A stretch of 59,351 nt of DNA, from positions 1 through 59,351 of the forward strand of contig NZ_JAFZKX010000039.1 in the NCBI RefSeq assembly GCF_017551775.1, read 5' to 3'. The position numbers and the translations under genes are program-made. The stretch comes from Fibrobacter sp. GTDB taxonomy: Bacteria > Fibrobacterota > Fibrobacteria > Fibrobacterales > Fibrobacteraceae. The notes beneath the pieces were generated by a model, which saw nothing but the letters and a program-made list of their open reading frames with translations, did no database searches and was not told the DNA's origin. Below are positions 41,782 to 51,200 of the stretch, one piece after another (position 1 is the stretch's first letter; every line of letters begins with the position of its first letter).

Positions 41782-43965
41782 TTAGAACTTGAACAGCGCG
41801 CCGAAACGCATCTGGCCGTCGCGCACGCCGTCGTTGTCGCCCACGTCCATGATGGTGGCGAGGTCGAACTGCAGCATGTCCGAAATCATGAACCCGATAC
41901 CGAAATCGGCTTCGTTGCGCTTGCCGGTCTGGTCGTAGAGGTAACCGAGACGGATAGCGACGGTGTTCGCGTAAATAAATTCAGTACCGACGTTGAACAC
42001 GCCCTGCAGCAGGGAGTTCTTGAACGCGGTGAATCCGTGCCCGCCGCGTTCTGGATGTCCGATGGACTTCCAGCAGCTGATGTAGAAGGGTTCCGGATCG
42101 CCCTTGTCGTCATCGTACACGACTTCGCGGTTGTAGTCGGCGGCGATGGTGAGCTTGTAGTCGGCGAGAGAGAGGATTTCGTAAGAAAGTCCCACGCGCC
42201 AGGTGAGCGGAATCGGGTCTTCGATGGTCTTGTCGACGTAGTAGACGCTTGGGCCGATGTTCGCGAGAACGAGGGCGAAGTTCAACTTGTCGATGAAGAG
42301 GTCCTTCTTCAAGATGCCGATGTCGAACGCGTAACCGAAGGTGGTCGCTTCTTCTTCGCCCACTGCTGCACCGGAGCTCAGGTCGGAATAGAACAGCTTG
42401 ATGGAGAGGCCGAGGCCCCAGTTGTTCGGGAAGCGCGTGCCGTAGCTGAGACCGCCCACGATTTCGGAACTGTTGTAGGCGACGAGGTCCTCGGCTTCGA
42501 TATCGCCCGAGACGACGGTGGAACCGAAGCTCACGAAGTTCACGAAGAATCCGAGGGTTCCCCATTCGGCGACGGGGATGGTCATGCCACCGAAGAGGTG
42601 GTAGAGGTCAGGAATGTTCAAGATGGGCAGGAGCTTTTCGTAGAACGCGACGAGCTGGTAGTCGGCGTCCTTGTAGAGTTCCATGCCGTTCGCGGTGCTG
42701 AACCACACGTCGTTGCCCTGCGGCAAAACCTTCCATACCTTGTTCGACGAAAGTCCGTTGCCCGAATGGAAGTGCAGCCATTCGTCGTCCTTCTTGACGC
42801 TGCCTTCCTGTTCGGCGACTCCGCGTTCAAGTTCGGCCTTGCGTCCGCTGGCGGTGGCGTAGTCGGGCAGGTGGCGCCATACGCCCTTGTCTGTCGCGAT
42901 CCAGATGTGTCCCTTCTGGTCCACCGAGAGGTCGTTCACCACGTTGCCTTCGAATTTCACCTGTTCCCACTTGCGCAGGTTGAAGTGGCTGAGGCCGCCC
43001 TTGTGCGCCGCCCATACGTGCGAGGAACTGTCTACGGTGAGTGCCGTCGGGTGCAGGTCCATGATGCCGTCTTCTTCGGTGAAGAGGCTCCAGCGGTCCT
43101 TGTCGTTCACGCTCTTCTTGGGTACGAGCCTTGCGATGCCCGCGCCGTCGACCGCGACATAGAGTTCCCTGCGTTCCTCGGACCACACGAGCGCGTTCAT
43201 CTTCTGGCTCGGGAGCACCTTGCCTTTCTGTTCGAACTGCCCGTTGCGGTACAGGAACAGGCCGTTGTCCGTACCGATCCAGAGCGAGGCGCCCTGGTTG
43301 GCGAGGGCGGTGATGCGGTGGGAGCCGAGTTCGCTTTCGTAGCTCTTCCAGGCCTTGCCGTCGAAGCGGTAGAGAGCCTTCGGGGTACCGACCCAGAGCT
43401 TTTCGGTGCGGTCTTCGTAGAGGATGGCGGTGATGGTATCCTTCACCACGAGGTTCCACGGGATTTTCACTTCCACCACGTGCGATTCGTCGTCGGCATT
43501 CTTGATGTCGTTGAACTTCTTGACCTGGCGGGTGTATTCGTCGAGCCCGCGTTCGGTGCCCGCGAATACGCGCACGGCGTCCCTGATCTTCGCGTTGCCC
43601 TGCAGGGTCACGGTGTGGTAGTCCACCCACTGTTCGCTGTCGTATTTCAGGATGCCGTTGACCGTACCGGCCCAGAGTTCGCTCTTGGAGAAGAACCCGT
43701 TCTTGGAACGGCTCGCCATCTGCGTGAAGTGCGGAGCCTTCTTGCCGTCGGCGGCGTAGGACATCTTCCATTCGTCGGCGAGGGGCCCGAAGGCGAGTCC
43801 GGCTGGGTTATAATACATAGCGGAGGCATCGTCGGCAAGCGCTGCGCCGACTTCGCCCATGCCCAACTGGCGTGCGCCAACGGGCATTTCGAGGGTGATG
43901 ATTGCCGAACCTGCGGCAAGTGATATGGCGGGTAAAAAAAGTAACGAGAGTAGAGTCTTACGCAA
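41782..43965 (-). CDS. PorV-like outer-membrane protein with inserted beta-propeller
   Basis: About 727 residues. After the signal peptide, the start (TLEMPVGARQLGMGEVGAALADDASAMYYNPAGLAF) is the PorV/PorQ signature of T9SS outer-membrane proteins. Then, from ~95 to ~450, at least six propeller blades of the LWVGTxxGLYRFDG type (ELWAGTVNGILKYD, SLWIGTDNGLFLYR, HIWIATDKGVWRHL) interrupt it. The barrel resumes near 460 and runs to the end (GFFVNFVSFGS, LGLSIKLFYSDL, ending FGALFKF). Start: TTG 43963-43965 has GGAGG 4 bases upstream and a clean signal peptide; ATG 43987-43989 is an alternative. It overlaps the preceding gene by 8 bases. Confidence 0.85.
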   Translation of the reverse strand: MRKTLLSLLFLPAISLAAGSAIITLEMPVGARQLGMGEVGAALADDASAMYYNPAGLAFGPLADEWKMSYAADGKKAPHFTQMASRSKNGFFSKSELWAGTVNGILKYDSEQWVDYHTVTLQGNAKIRDAVRVFAGTERGLDEYTRQVKKFNDIKNADDESHVVEVKIPWNLVVKDTITAILYEDRTEKLWVGTPKALYRFDGKAWKSYESELGSHRITALANQGASLWIGTDNGLFLYRNGQFEQKGKVLPSQKMNALVWSEERRELYVAVDGAGIARLVPKKSVNDKDRWSLFTEEDGIMDLHPTALTVDSSSHVWAAHKGGLSHFNLRKWEQVKFEGNVVNDLSVDQKGHIWIATDKGVWRHLPDYATASGRKAELERGVAEQEGSVKKDDEWLHFHSGNGLSSNKVWKVLPQGNDVWFSTANGMELYKDADYQLVAFYEKLLPILNIPDLYHLFGGMTIPVAEWGTLGFFVNFVSFGSTVVSGDIEAEDLVAYNSSEIVGGLSYGTRFPNNWGLGLSIKLFYSDLSSGAAVGEEEATTFGYAFDIGILKKDLFIDKLNFALVLANIGPSVYYVDKTIEDPIPLTWRVGLSYEILSLADYKLTIAADYNREVVYDDDKGDPEPFYISCWKSIGHPERGGHGFTAFKNSLLQGVFNVGTEFIYANTVAIRLGYLYDQTGKRNEADFGIGFMISDMLQFDLATIMDVGDNDGVRDGQMRFGALFKF

Positions 43966-44524
43966 GCTGCCTCCAGTCGGGGACGTCATAGGTGTTTCCG
44001 TGATTAGGTATGACCGCTTTCCATCCGGATTTACTCGGGTTCTCCCAGGGCTGCTTAGGCAAGAGCTTGCAGTCGCAGCCGAGCACGTACGGCGGGAGGA
44101 TTTCCGCGTGGTTCCGGATTTGTTCGCGGGTGATGAAATTTTCTTCGGGGACGAACTTCACGTATTGCTTGCCCTTCGGGCCGAGTTCGATCCTGTAGGT
44201 GACGGTGCCGTTCTGGTCACCTTCGTCAATAGTCTTGATGGTTTCCTCGATAGCTGCTTTCCAGTTGTCGAGATATTCCTTCCGCTGCTCGGGGGTGAGC
44301 TGCTCTTGCGTTTCGAGCCATGCGCGGATGGAATTGTCGGAGGGTTTTACCGCCGTGAGGGATTCTCGGGCCGGGCGGACGACTACGGCGTACTTGCCGG
44401 ACACGTCGATGACCGGCTTGACTTCCTCTTTTTCGTCAGCGCTATGGATGACCACATAGGCTCCAATTCCTGCGAGGATGACGGACAGGATGATGATAAC
44501 TATGACAATGATGACTGATAGCAT
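43958..44524 (-). CDS. One-helix membrane protein upstream of the PorV-propeller gene
   Basis: 188 residues. A single N-terminal membrane helix (about 4-27: VIIVIVIIILSVILAGIGAY) is followed by a charged, acidic domain with VSGKYAVVVRPARES and a later LGPKGKQYVKFVPEE segment, Cys pair CDCK near the end. No family recognised. GGAAAAG precedes the ATG. Its end carries the start of the PorV-propeller gene (8-base overlap), so the two are probably a functional pair. The helix may anchor it in the inner membrane with a periplasmic domain. Confidence 0.75.
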   Translation of the reverse strand: MLSVIIVIVIIILSVILAGIGAYVVIHSADEKEEVKPVIDVSGKYAVVVRPARESLTAVKPSDNSIRAWLETQEQLTPEQRKEYLDNWKAAIEETIKTIDEGDQNGTVTYRIELGPKGKQYVKFVPEENFITREQIRNHAEILPPYVLGCDCKLLPKQPWENPSKSGWKAVIPNHGNTYDVPDWRQLA

Positions 44525-44600
44525 AATCTTTTCCGTTCTATATTAGAATTCCTCTTTTCTCAAAAACTAGCATTTTCTATCTTGTGGGGTAGGAGTTTTT

Positions 44601-45839
44601 ATGTTAAAAATGAAGATTTTTCTTGTTCTGTTGTTTTCCAGCGTGGTATGGGCCATCCCTTTCAATGTAGAAGTGGTAAAAACGGGCGATGGCGACGAAA
44701 TCCGTTCGGGGCAACTTATCAAGGTGCATTACAAGGGCTATCTCTATACAGACATTGTAAAGTTCGATAGTCTGAAGGCCGCTGCGCCCGCCGAATCCGC
44801 CGAGAAGGCGAAGCAGGATTCCGCTGCCGCTGCCGATGCTGATACTCTCACGCCGTTTGCCGATACCTATGCAACCGGAGAACCGCTCGAATTCACGATT
44901 GGCGTGGGCCAGGTGATTGCCGGCTGGGACAAGGGTATTGTGGGAATGAAGGTGGGCGAAATCCGCAAGCTCACGATTCCCTATGTGATGGCGTACGGCG
45001 AGAACTCGCTCGAAGGCATCCCTCCGTATTCCGATTTGTATTTCGAGGTGGAACTTGTCGCGGCCGAAAAGCCCATGGAACCGGACGTTTTCCCCAAGGA
45101 TTTGAATAAACTAAAATGGCAGGACAAGGGCAAGGGCCTCAAGGTGTTCGACGAGAAGGCCGGTACGGGCAAGCCTGCCACCCAGGGCACGAACCTCAAG
45201 GTGCACTACACCGGCTGGCTCGTCTCGGGCCGCAAGTTCGGCAGTTCCAAGGATCTGGGCAAGCCGTTCGAAGTCGTGCTTGGCGCGGGCAAGATGATCA
45301 AGGGCTGGGAAGCGGGCCTCGACGGGATGCGCGAAGGCGGCGTGCGCTGGCTGCGCGTGAGCCCCTCCATGGGTTATGGCGCGAGCGCGTTCACGATGAT
45401 TCCGCCGAACTCCACGCTCGTGTTCCGCATCGAACTCGTGGAATCGATGATCGACCCCGAAATCGCTGCCAAGATGGACTTCTTCCCCGACACGACGACG
45501 CTCACGTTTGAACATGGTTCCGAAGGTCTCCGCTATGCGATTATCCAGCAGGGCGAAGGCGAACCCGCCAAGGCCGGTGCTAACGTGAAGGTGCATTACA
45601 CGGGCTGGCTCACGAACGGCTACAAGTTCGACAGTTCGCGCGACCGCGACCAGGCGTTTGCATTCCCTCTGGGCGGTGGTCGTGTCATCCGCGGCTGGGA
45701 CCTCGGCGTGGCGGGCATGCTTCCGGGTGAAAAGCGTATCTTGATCATTCCGCCTGGACTCGGGTACGGCAGCCGCGGCGCGGGCCCCATCCCGGGCGGT
45801 GCAACTCTCATATTTGCAGTGGAGTATCTGGGCGAATAA
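44601..45839 (+). CDS. Exported protein with three FKBP domains
   Basis: 412 residues: signal peptide (MKIFLVLLFSSVVWA) then three FKBP-type peptidyl-prolyl isomerase domains, about 20-155, 175-290 and 305-412. Each keeps VHYKGYLYT/VHYTGWLV/VHYTGWLTN and G-W-D/E-x-G-I/L-G/A-G/D-M. Domain 1 carries a ~40-residue Ala/Asp/Glu insert after the first strand and keeps the IPYVMAYGE strand. AGGAG lies 5 bases before the ATG. The stop and the DUF1538 ATG share one base (TAATG), which suggests coupled translation. A chaperone/isomerase role in the envelope is inferred. Confidence 0.92.
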   Translation: MLKMKIFLVLLFSSVVWAIPFNVEVVKTGDGDEIRSGQLIKVHYKGYLYTDIVKFDSLKAAAPAESAEKAKQDSAAAADADTLTPFADTYATGEPLEFTIGVGQVIAGWDKGIVGMKVGEIRKLTIPYVMAYGENSLEGIPPYSDLYFEVELVAAEKPMEPDVFPKDLNKLKWQDKGKGLKVFDEKAGTGKPATQGTNLKVHYTGWLVSGRKFGSSKDLGKPFEVVLGAGKMIKGWEAGLDGMREGGVRWLRVSPSMGYGASAFTMIPPNSTLVFRIELVESMIDPEIAAKMDFFPDTTTLTFEHGSEGLRYAIIQQGEGEPAKAGANVKVHYTGWLTNGYKFDSSRDRDQAFAFPLGGGRVIRGWDLGVAGMLPGEKRILIIPPGLGYGSRGAGPIPGGATLIFAVEYLGE

Positions 45840-47371
45840 TGCTCAAAATTCTGGCCGAAAAACTGAGGGAGGCGTTTGCTTCAGTCTTGCCGGTGACGCT
45901 CATCGTGCTGGTACTCTCGTTTACGCCTCTTGTTGATTTTACGGCCAGGGAACTCATTGTATTTGCCGTGAGCGCGGTGCTCCTTGTGGTGGGCATTGGG
46001 CTTTTTAATTTGGGCGCCGACCTTGCCATGACCCCGATGGGCGAACATGTGGGTTCGGGCCTTACCAAGTCGCGCAAGGTGCTGCTGCTCCTTTCTGTAT
46101 GCTTTATGATGGGCGTGCTCATCACGGTGGCCGAACCTGACCTCTCGGTACTGGCCGACCAGGTGAAGAACGCCGTCGAACCCATGCTGCTTATCGTGAC
46201 GGTGGGTATCGGGGTGGGACTCTTCTTGCTCCTTGCCATCGTGAAGATCGTCTGGAAGAAGGACCTTTCGACCATCATCATCTTCTTCTACATGGTGCTG
46301 TTCATGTTCGGCATGCTCATGCTCACGTTCGGCAAGGCCCAGTTCGTGCCGCTCGCCTTCGATTCCGGCGGCGTGACGACCGGCCCCATCACGGTGCCGT
46401 TCATCATGGCACTCGGCGTCGGTGTCGCCGGCGCCATCGGCGGCAAGAACGCGAACGAGAACAGCTTCGGGCTTATTGCGCTCTGCTCCATCGGGCCTAT
46501 CATCGCGCTCATGGGGCTCGTGCTCTTCTCGAAGGGTGAGCTCACTTACCGCCTTGTGGAATCGAGCTATTCCATCGATGCTTTCCTCGGTGAAAATTTC
46601 ATCCCGACTGTCGCGGGCGTCGCGAAGGAAGTGCTCATCGCCCTCGGGCTCATCATCGTGTTCTTTTTGGCCCTGCAGTTTGTCGCGCTCAAGATTTCGC
46701 GGGCCAAGATCGCCCAGATGTCGTTCGGCATTTGCTATACGTTTGTCGGGCTCGTCATCTTCCTCACGGCGGTGAAGGTCGGCTTCATGCCCATCGGGTT
46801 CGAGCTCGGGTGCGCCCTCGCGAAAATCCCGCGGCTCCTGGTTGTTTCGGGTTTTGTCATCGGCATGGTGGTCGTGCTCGCGGAGCCTGCGGTCCACGTG
46901 CTCAACAAGCAGGTCGAAGAAATCACCGGCGGGCTTGTCACCAAGCGCTCCATGCTTGTCGCGCTTTCCGTGGGTGTCGGCATTTCCATCGGGCTTTCGA
47001 TGCTTCGCATCTTCTACGGATTCCCGCTGGTCTACTACCTCATTCCGGGCTATTTCATTTCGCTCGGGCTTTCGTTCTTTGTTCCCAAGCTTTATACCGC
47101 GATCGCGTTCGACTCCGGCGGAGTCGCGAGCGGGCCGTTGACTTCGAGTTTTATTTTGCCGCTTGCCATCGGGGCGTGCTCCGTAATCCATGATGGCGGC
47201 GATTCCATACTGAGCTACGCGTTCGGCATTGTGGCGATGGTCGCGATGACCCCGCTTATCACCATCCAGGTGCTGGGCTTCAAGGCGATTGCGTCGAAGA
47301 AGATTAAAAACCGCCTGATGATGCGCCGTATCCAGGATGCCGACGACGAACAGATTATAGATTTTGTGTAG
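45839..47371 (+). CDS. DUF1538 membrane protein, fused double-unit antiporter-like
   Basis: A 510-residue polytopic membrane protein with about 12 helices, containing two related DUF1538 halves. Matching pairs: TPMGEHVGSGLTKSRK / MPIGFELGCALAKIPR; VAEPDLSVLADQV / LAEPAVHVLNKQV; FDSGGVTTGPITVPFI / FDSGGVASGPLTSSFI. Paired DUF1538 proteins (UmpA/UmpB) have been described as a two-component Na+/H+ antiporter; here both are in one chain. The ATG overlaps the FKBP stop; two P-II-like genes follow after 8 bases. A cation transporter under P-II control is the natural inference, but the substrate is unproved. Confidence 0.9.
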   Translation: MLKILAEKLREAFASVLPVTLIVLVLSFTPLVDFTARELIVFAVSAVLLVVGIGLFNLGADLAMTPMGEHVGSGLTKSRKVLLLLSVCFMMGVLITVAEPDLSVLADQVKNAVEPMLLIVTVGIGVGLFLLLAIVKIVWKKDLSTIIIFFYMVLFMFGMLMLTFGKAQFVPLAFDSGGVTTGPITVPFIMALGVGVAGAIGGKNANENSFGLIALCSIGPIIALMGLVLFSKGELTYRLVESSYSIDAFLGENFIPTVAGVAKEVLIALGLIIVFFLALQFVALKISRAKIAQMSFGICYTFVGLVIFLTAVKVGFMPIGFELGCALAKIPRLLVVSGFVIGMVVVLAEPAVHVLNKQVEEITGGLVTKRSMLVALSVGVGISIGLSMLRIFYGFPLVYYLIPGYFISLGLSFFVPKLYTAIAFDSGGVASGPLTSSFILPLAIGACSVIHDGGDSILSYAFGIVAMVAMTPLITIQVLGFKAIASKKIKNRLMMRRIQDADDEQIIDFV

Positions 47372-47379
47372 GTTGGAAT

Positions 47380-47805
47380 ATGGCAGAAGCAAAAAGGACA
47401 GGAATTGCGAGAAGGTTTTACGGGAAGGCGAGCGGGCGTTCGCGTGTTACCATGAACCGTCTCAAGATTCTCGTGACCATCGTGAACCGCGCGAAGGCCG
47501 ATTTCTATATGGACCATATCCAGTCCTTCGGCGTGAACATGCAGATGGTGGTTTTCGGGAAGGGCACCGCGCCACGCGAGATTGCGACGGCGATGGGCCT
47601 CGCGGATTCGGACCGTGCCGTAATCTTCAGCATTATCGGCGAGGACAAGCTCCGTTCTGCGCTTGACAGCATCGAGGAAAAATTCAATACCATCGTCGGT
47701 GGCAAGGGCATCGCCTACACCATCCCGATGGCGAGCATTATCGGCAAGTCCATTTTCAACTTCCTGAGCGACAACCGCGACGCGGTACGGAGGAACGAAG
47801 CATGA
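47380..47805 (+). CDS. P-II-like signalling protein 1
   Basis: 141 residues, a ferredoxin-fold P-II-like domain after a ~25-residue basic extension (GIARRFYGKASGRSR). The core starts near MNRLKILVTIVNR; the T-loop region is NMQMVVFGKGTAPREI, with no Tyr at the usual uridylylation place. The B-loop-like part is VGGKGIAYTIPM. It follows DUF1538 by 8 bases and overlaps the next gene by 4 bases (ATGA). It may sense a nucleotide or 2-oxoglutarate-like effector and act on the transporter. Start could also be Met 47452. Confidence 0.8.
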   Translation: MAEAKRTGIARRFYGKASGRSRVTMNRLKILVTIVNRAKADFYMDHIQSFGVNMQMVVFGKGTAPREIATAMGLADSDRAVIFSIIGEDKLRSALDSIEEKFNTIVGGKGIAYTIPMASIIGKSIFNFLSDNRDAVRRNEA

Positions 47806-48173
47806 GCGCAGTTAACCACGAAGTCATCTTGTGCATTGTGAACAACGGGTTCTCGGAAACCGTGATGGAAGCGGCTAAGGACGCCGGCGCGCGTGGCGGT
47901 ACCATCTTGAATGCCCGCGGGACTGCGAACAAGGAGGCGGAATCGTTTTTCCATATCGCCATCCAGCCCGAAAAGGAAATCGTCATGATTCTCGTGGACG
48001 CGAAAATCAAGGACGCCGTTCTGCATGCGCTCTACCAGAAGGCCGGCCTCGATACCATGGGGCAGGGCATCGCGTTCTCGATTCCCGTGGAGAACGTGGT
48101 CGGGCTTACGCCGTGGAAGGCCGATGTCAAGCCCGAAGCCGAGAAGGCTCCCAAGAAGGCCGACGCGAAATAA
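47802..48173 (+). CDS. P-II-like signalling protein 2
   Basis: 123 residues, a second P-II family domain with different loop content: GARGGTILNARGT at the T-loop base, then IQPEKEIVMILVD and a B-loop region MGQGIAFSIPVENVVG. The tail (KPEAEKAPKKADAK) is Lys/Ala-rich. Start ATG 47802 overlaps the previous stop by 4 bases. Having two distinct P-II-like subunits together suggests a mixed trimer or two sensors for one transporter. No glnA, amtB or glnD gene lies nearby. Confidence 0.85.
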   Translation: MSAVNHEVILCIVNNGFSETVMEAAKDAGARGGTILNARGTANKEAESFFHIAIQPEKEIVMILVDAKIKDAVLHALYQKAGLDTMGQGIAFSIPVENVVGLTPWKADVKPEAEKAPKKADAK

Positions 48174-48249
48174 GCGGTTCCTCGCGGACTTTTGCTCCGC
48201 CATTAATTGCATCGATACTTTCGCAAAGCGAACAAACGAAATCGTTTAC

Positions 48250-48255
48250 TATATT
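48250..48255 (+). promoter_or_regulatory. -10 box of the spermidine-synthase-like gene
   Basis: TATATT lies 8 bases before ATG 48264 with no ribosome site between. No convincing -35 is seen. Confidence 0.35.
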
Positions 48256-48263
48256 GTTTGTTT

Positions 48264-51200
48264 ATGAACGCTTTGGTCTATTTCCTGTTTGCCCTCTCCG
48301 GATTTGCGGGCCTCATTTACGAAGGCTCGTGGGCCCGATACCTCAAACTCTTTCTCGGGCATTCAAGCTACGGCCAGGTGCTCACGCTCTGCATCTACAT
48401 GGGCGGCCTTGCCATCGGCAGCTTTATTGCGGGCAAGATGGTCGAAAAGGTCAAGCGGCCGCTGCTCGGGTATGCCGCGGTGGAACTTGCCATCGGCATA
48501 GGCGGTGTGGCGTACCACCCGCTCTACAATCTGCTCACGGGTTTCTTCTTCGATAGCGACTGGGTGGCGGGCCTCGGGTTCACCGGCGCCGAAATCGCGA
48601 AGGTCGTACTTGCGACGGGCTCTACGCTCCCGATTGCGATTGCGGTGGGCATGACGTTCCCCTTCATTGCCGCCGGTCTCATGCGCAAGAGCGGCGCCGA
48701 AGTTTCGCTCCCGATGCTCTACTTCACGAACAGTCTCGGGTCTGCCATCGGCATTTTGGTGACAAGCTACATGCTCATTCCCGAACTCGGGAATCACATT
48801 ACTTTGTGTGTAGCAGCCTCCATCAACTTCTTGCTTGCGATGGTGTTCGGCTTTATCGGGTTCATGACGTCGCCTACCCGCGAAGAGGACGAGGAAGCGT
48901 CTGCGGGCGAGGGCGCCGAACAGGAGCCGCTGAACGAGGACTACGCGGCGGAACACAAGCTCGCGATGCCCCCGAAGTCCACCTGGTTCTGGATTGCCGC
49001 CATCACGGGCCTTACCTCGTTCATCTACGAGATTGTCTGGATCCGCCTGCTCAGTCTTTTGATGGGTTCCTCGAGCCACAGCTTCGACCAGATGCTTTCG
49101 GCGTTCATCCTCGGGCTTGCCATAGGCAGTGCCGTGAGCGGCAAGCTTTTGAAGAAGGATTCGCTCGTCGTGCTTTCGATGGCGCAGATCCTCATGGCGT
49201 TCTTCGCGCTGTGCACGCTTTACTTCCACAAGCCTTTCTGGGGCATGATGAACGAGGCGAACCAGATATTCAACCCGACGAACGACGGGTATGTGTGCTG
49301 GAGCCTGTTCAAGTATGCGCTTTCCGTGCTGTGGATGGTGCCCACGAGTTTCTTCGCGGGCATGACGCTCCCGCTGATTACGATTATCCTCACGCGCGCC
49401 TTCAAGAGCGAAGCCCCGATTGGAAAAGTTTATGGCTGGAACACCGTCGGCTCCATCATCGGTTCCGCGGGTGGCGGTCTTCTGCTGCTTCCGTTCCTGC
49501 AGCTCAAGGGCGCCCTCGTGCTGGCCGCCGTTCTCGACTTCGCAATAGGCTTTGCGCTGCTTGTCATCTACCGCAAGCGCTTCCGCTATAGCGTGCCGTT
49601 CTACGTGATATGCGCGTTCATGATTTTGCCTTCCATCTTCATTGGGTTCGACCCGCACTTGATTACCTCGGGCGCCTTCCGTGCCTACAAGAACCTCCAC
49701 CCGGACGAAAAAATCATAGTGCGCGACGGCAAGACCGCTACCATCAGTTTCCACGAATCCGAAGTGCATTATTATATCAAGACGAACGGCAAGGCCGATG
49801 CCAGCCTGGGCAAGAACCGCGAGAACCCCATCGAGGGCGACGAGCTCACGCAGGCCGCGACCGCGTTCATGCCGATGGCCATGAAGACGGAACCCTACGA
49901 TGCCGCGATGGTCGGATTCGGGAGCGGCATGGGGGCGCATTACCTGCTCGCCGACCCGCTGCTGAAGGATTTCGACTGCGTGGAAATCGAGCAGGAGATG
50001 ATGGACCTCGCGAAGGGCTTCTACCCGTGGAACTCCCGCGGATACGATGACCCGCGTATTCATATTTACATCGACGATGCGCAGACCTTCTTCCTCACGA
50101 ACCGCCGCAAGTACGACCTGATGATCAGCGTGCCTTCTAACCCGTGGGTCTCCGGCGTGGCGAGCCTGTTCAGTCACGAGTTCTATACCAAGATGCGCCG
50201 TTACATCAAACCGGGCGGACTCTGGGTGCAGTGGATCCAGACGTACGAGTTCAACGACCAGCTGTTCCTCAACATCTTGAAGGCGCTCGACGTCGCCTTC
50301 CCGTACGTGAGCCTCTACAAGGCGCCCGAGGAACCGGACATCATCATCATCGCGAGCGACGAACCCGTGTACCAGAAGGGCATCGGGCGCTTCAGCACCG
50401 ACTCCGTCCTCGTGAAGGAATTCAAGCGTATCCACCGCGATTCGGATTTCTTCGGCGAGCAGAACTTCCTCTTCACGTCGAAGATGGTGAAGTCGCTCCT
50501 CGACGGCGTGGCCCCGAACAGCATTTTCACGCCCATCGTAGACAACAAGGCTGAAGAGGCGCGCTTCGTGCATTCGCAGGCGCATATCGTGCAGGTGTTC
50601 GACAGCTGCGAAGTGTGCTGGCCCGAATACCTCGACTCCGCAGAAAATGAACTCCGCCGCCCGTTCCGCGTGAAGCAGATGATGCAGGGTGACGGCGACC
50701 CGTACCGCAAGCTCGCCCTGCTGGCCTATCTCGACAAGGTGAAAGCCCAGGTGGATTCCGCGGTCACCGCGAATGCCGAACGCCAGGCCGCGCAGGCCCA
50801 GGAAGCGTCCTCCGCTCCGGCCGATTCTACGGCGGACAGCGTCGCGGTCGCCGACACGACAAGGCCCGCGATGCACTTCATGGTGGCGGAACGTTCGCCG
50901 GAATGGATTAAGTTCCGCATGGAATATATAGAATGGATCCGCGGGGTGCCGATGGAGGCCCGCGACAGCAACGAGGTGTACAACCGCGTCCGCGACCTCG
51001 TGGAAGTGGGCGCCTTCCCGGCCTCGTTCACCGACGAGTTCAACATCCTCGAAGTCGCCCGCGTCAAGGACTACCCGACGGCGGCGCGCCTCGTGGCGGA
51101 TTTCTACGAGAAGTACGAAATCAAGGAAATGGACGAGTTCTTCCTCAGGAACGTGCTGCTCATCTCGCTCCTCGCGGGTGAATCCGAGCTCGCAAACGCT

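Noticed and set aside
45881-47392. 503-codon minus-strand open frame antisense to DUF1538
   Set aside because: The plus frame has a duplicated membrane pattern; the antisense is extremely His/Asp/Glu/Arg-rich, as expected from reverse reading of hydrophobic codons.
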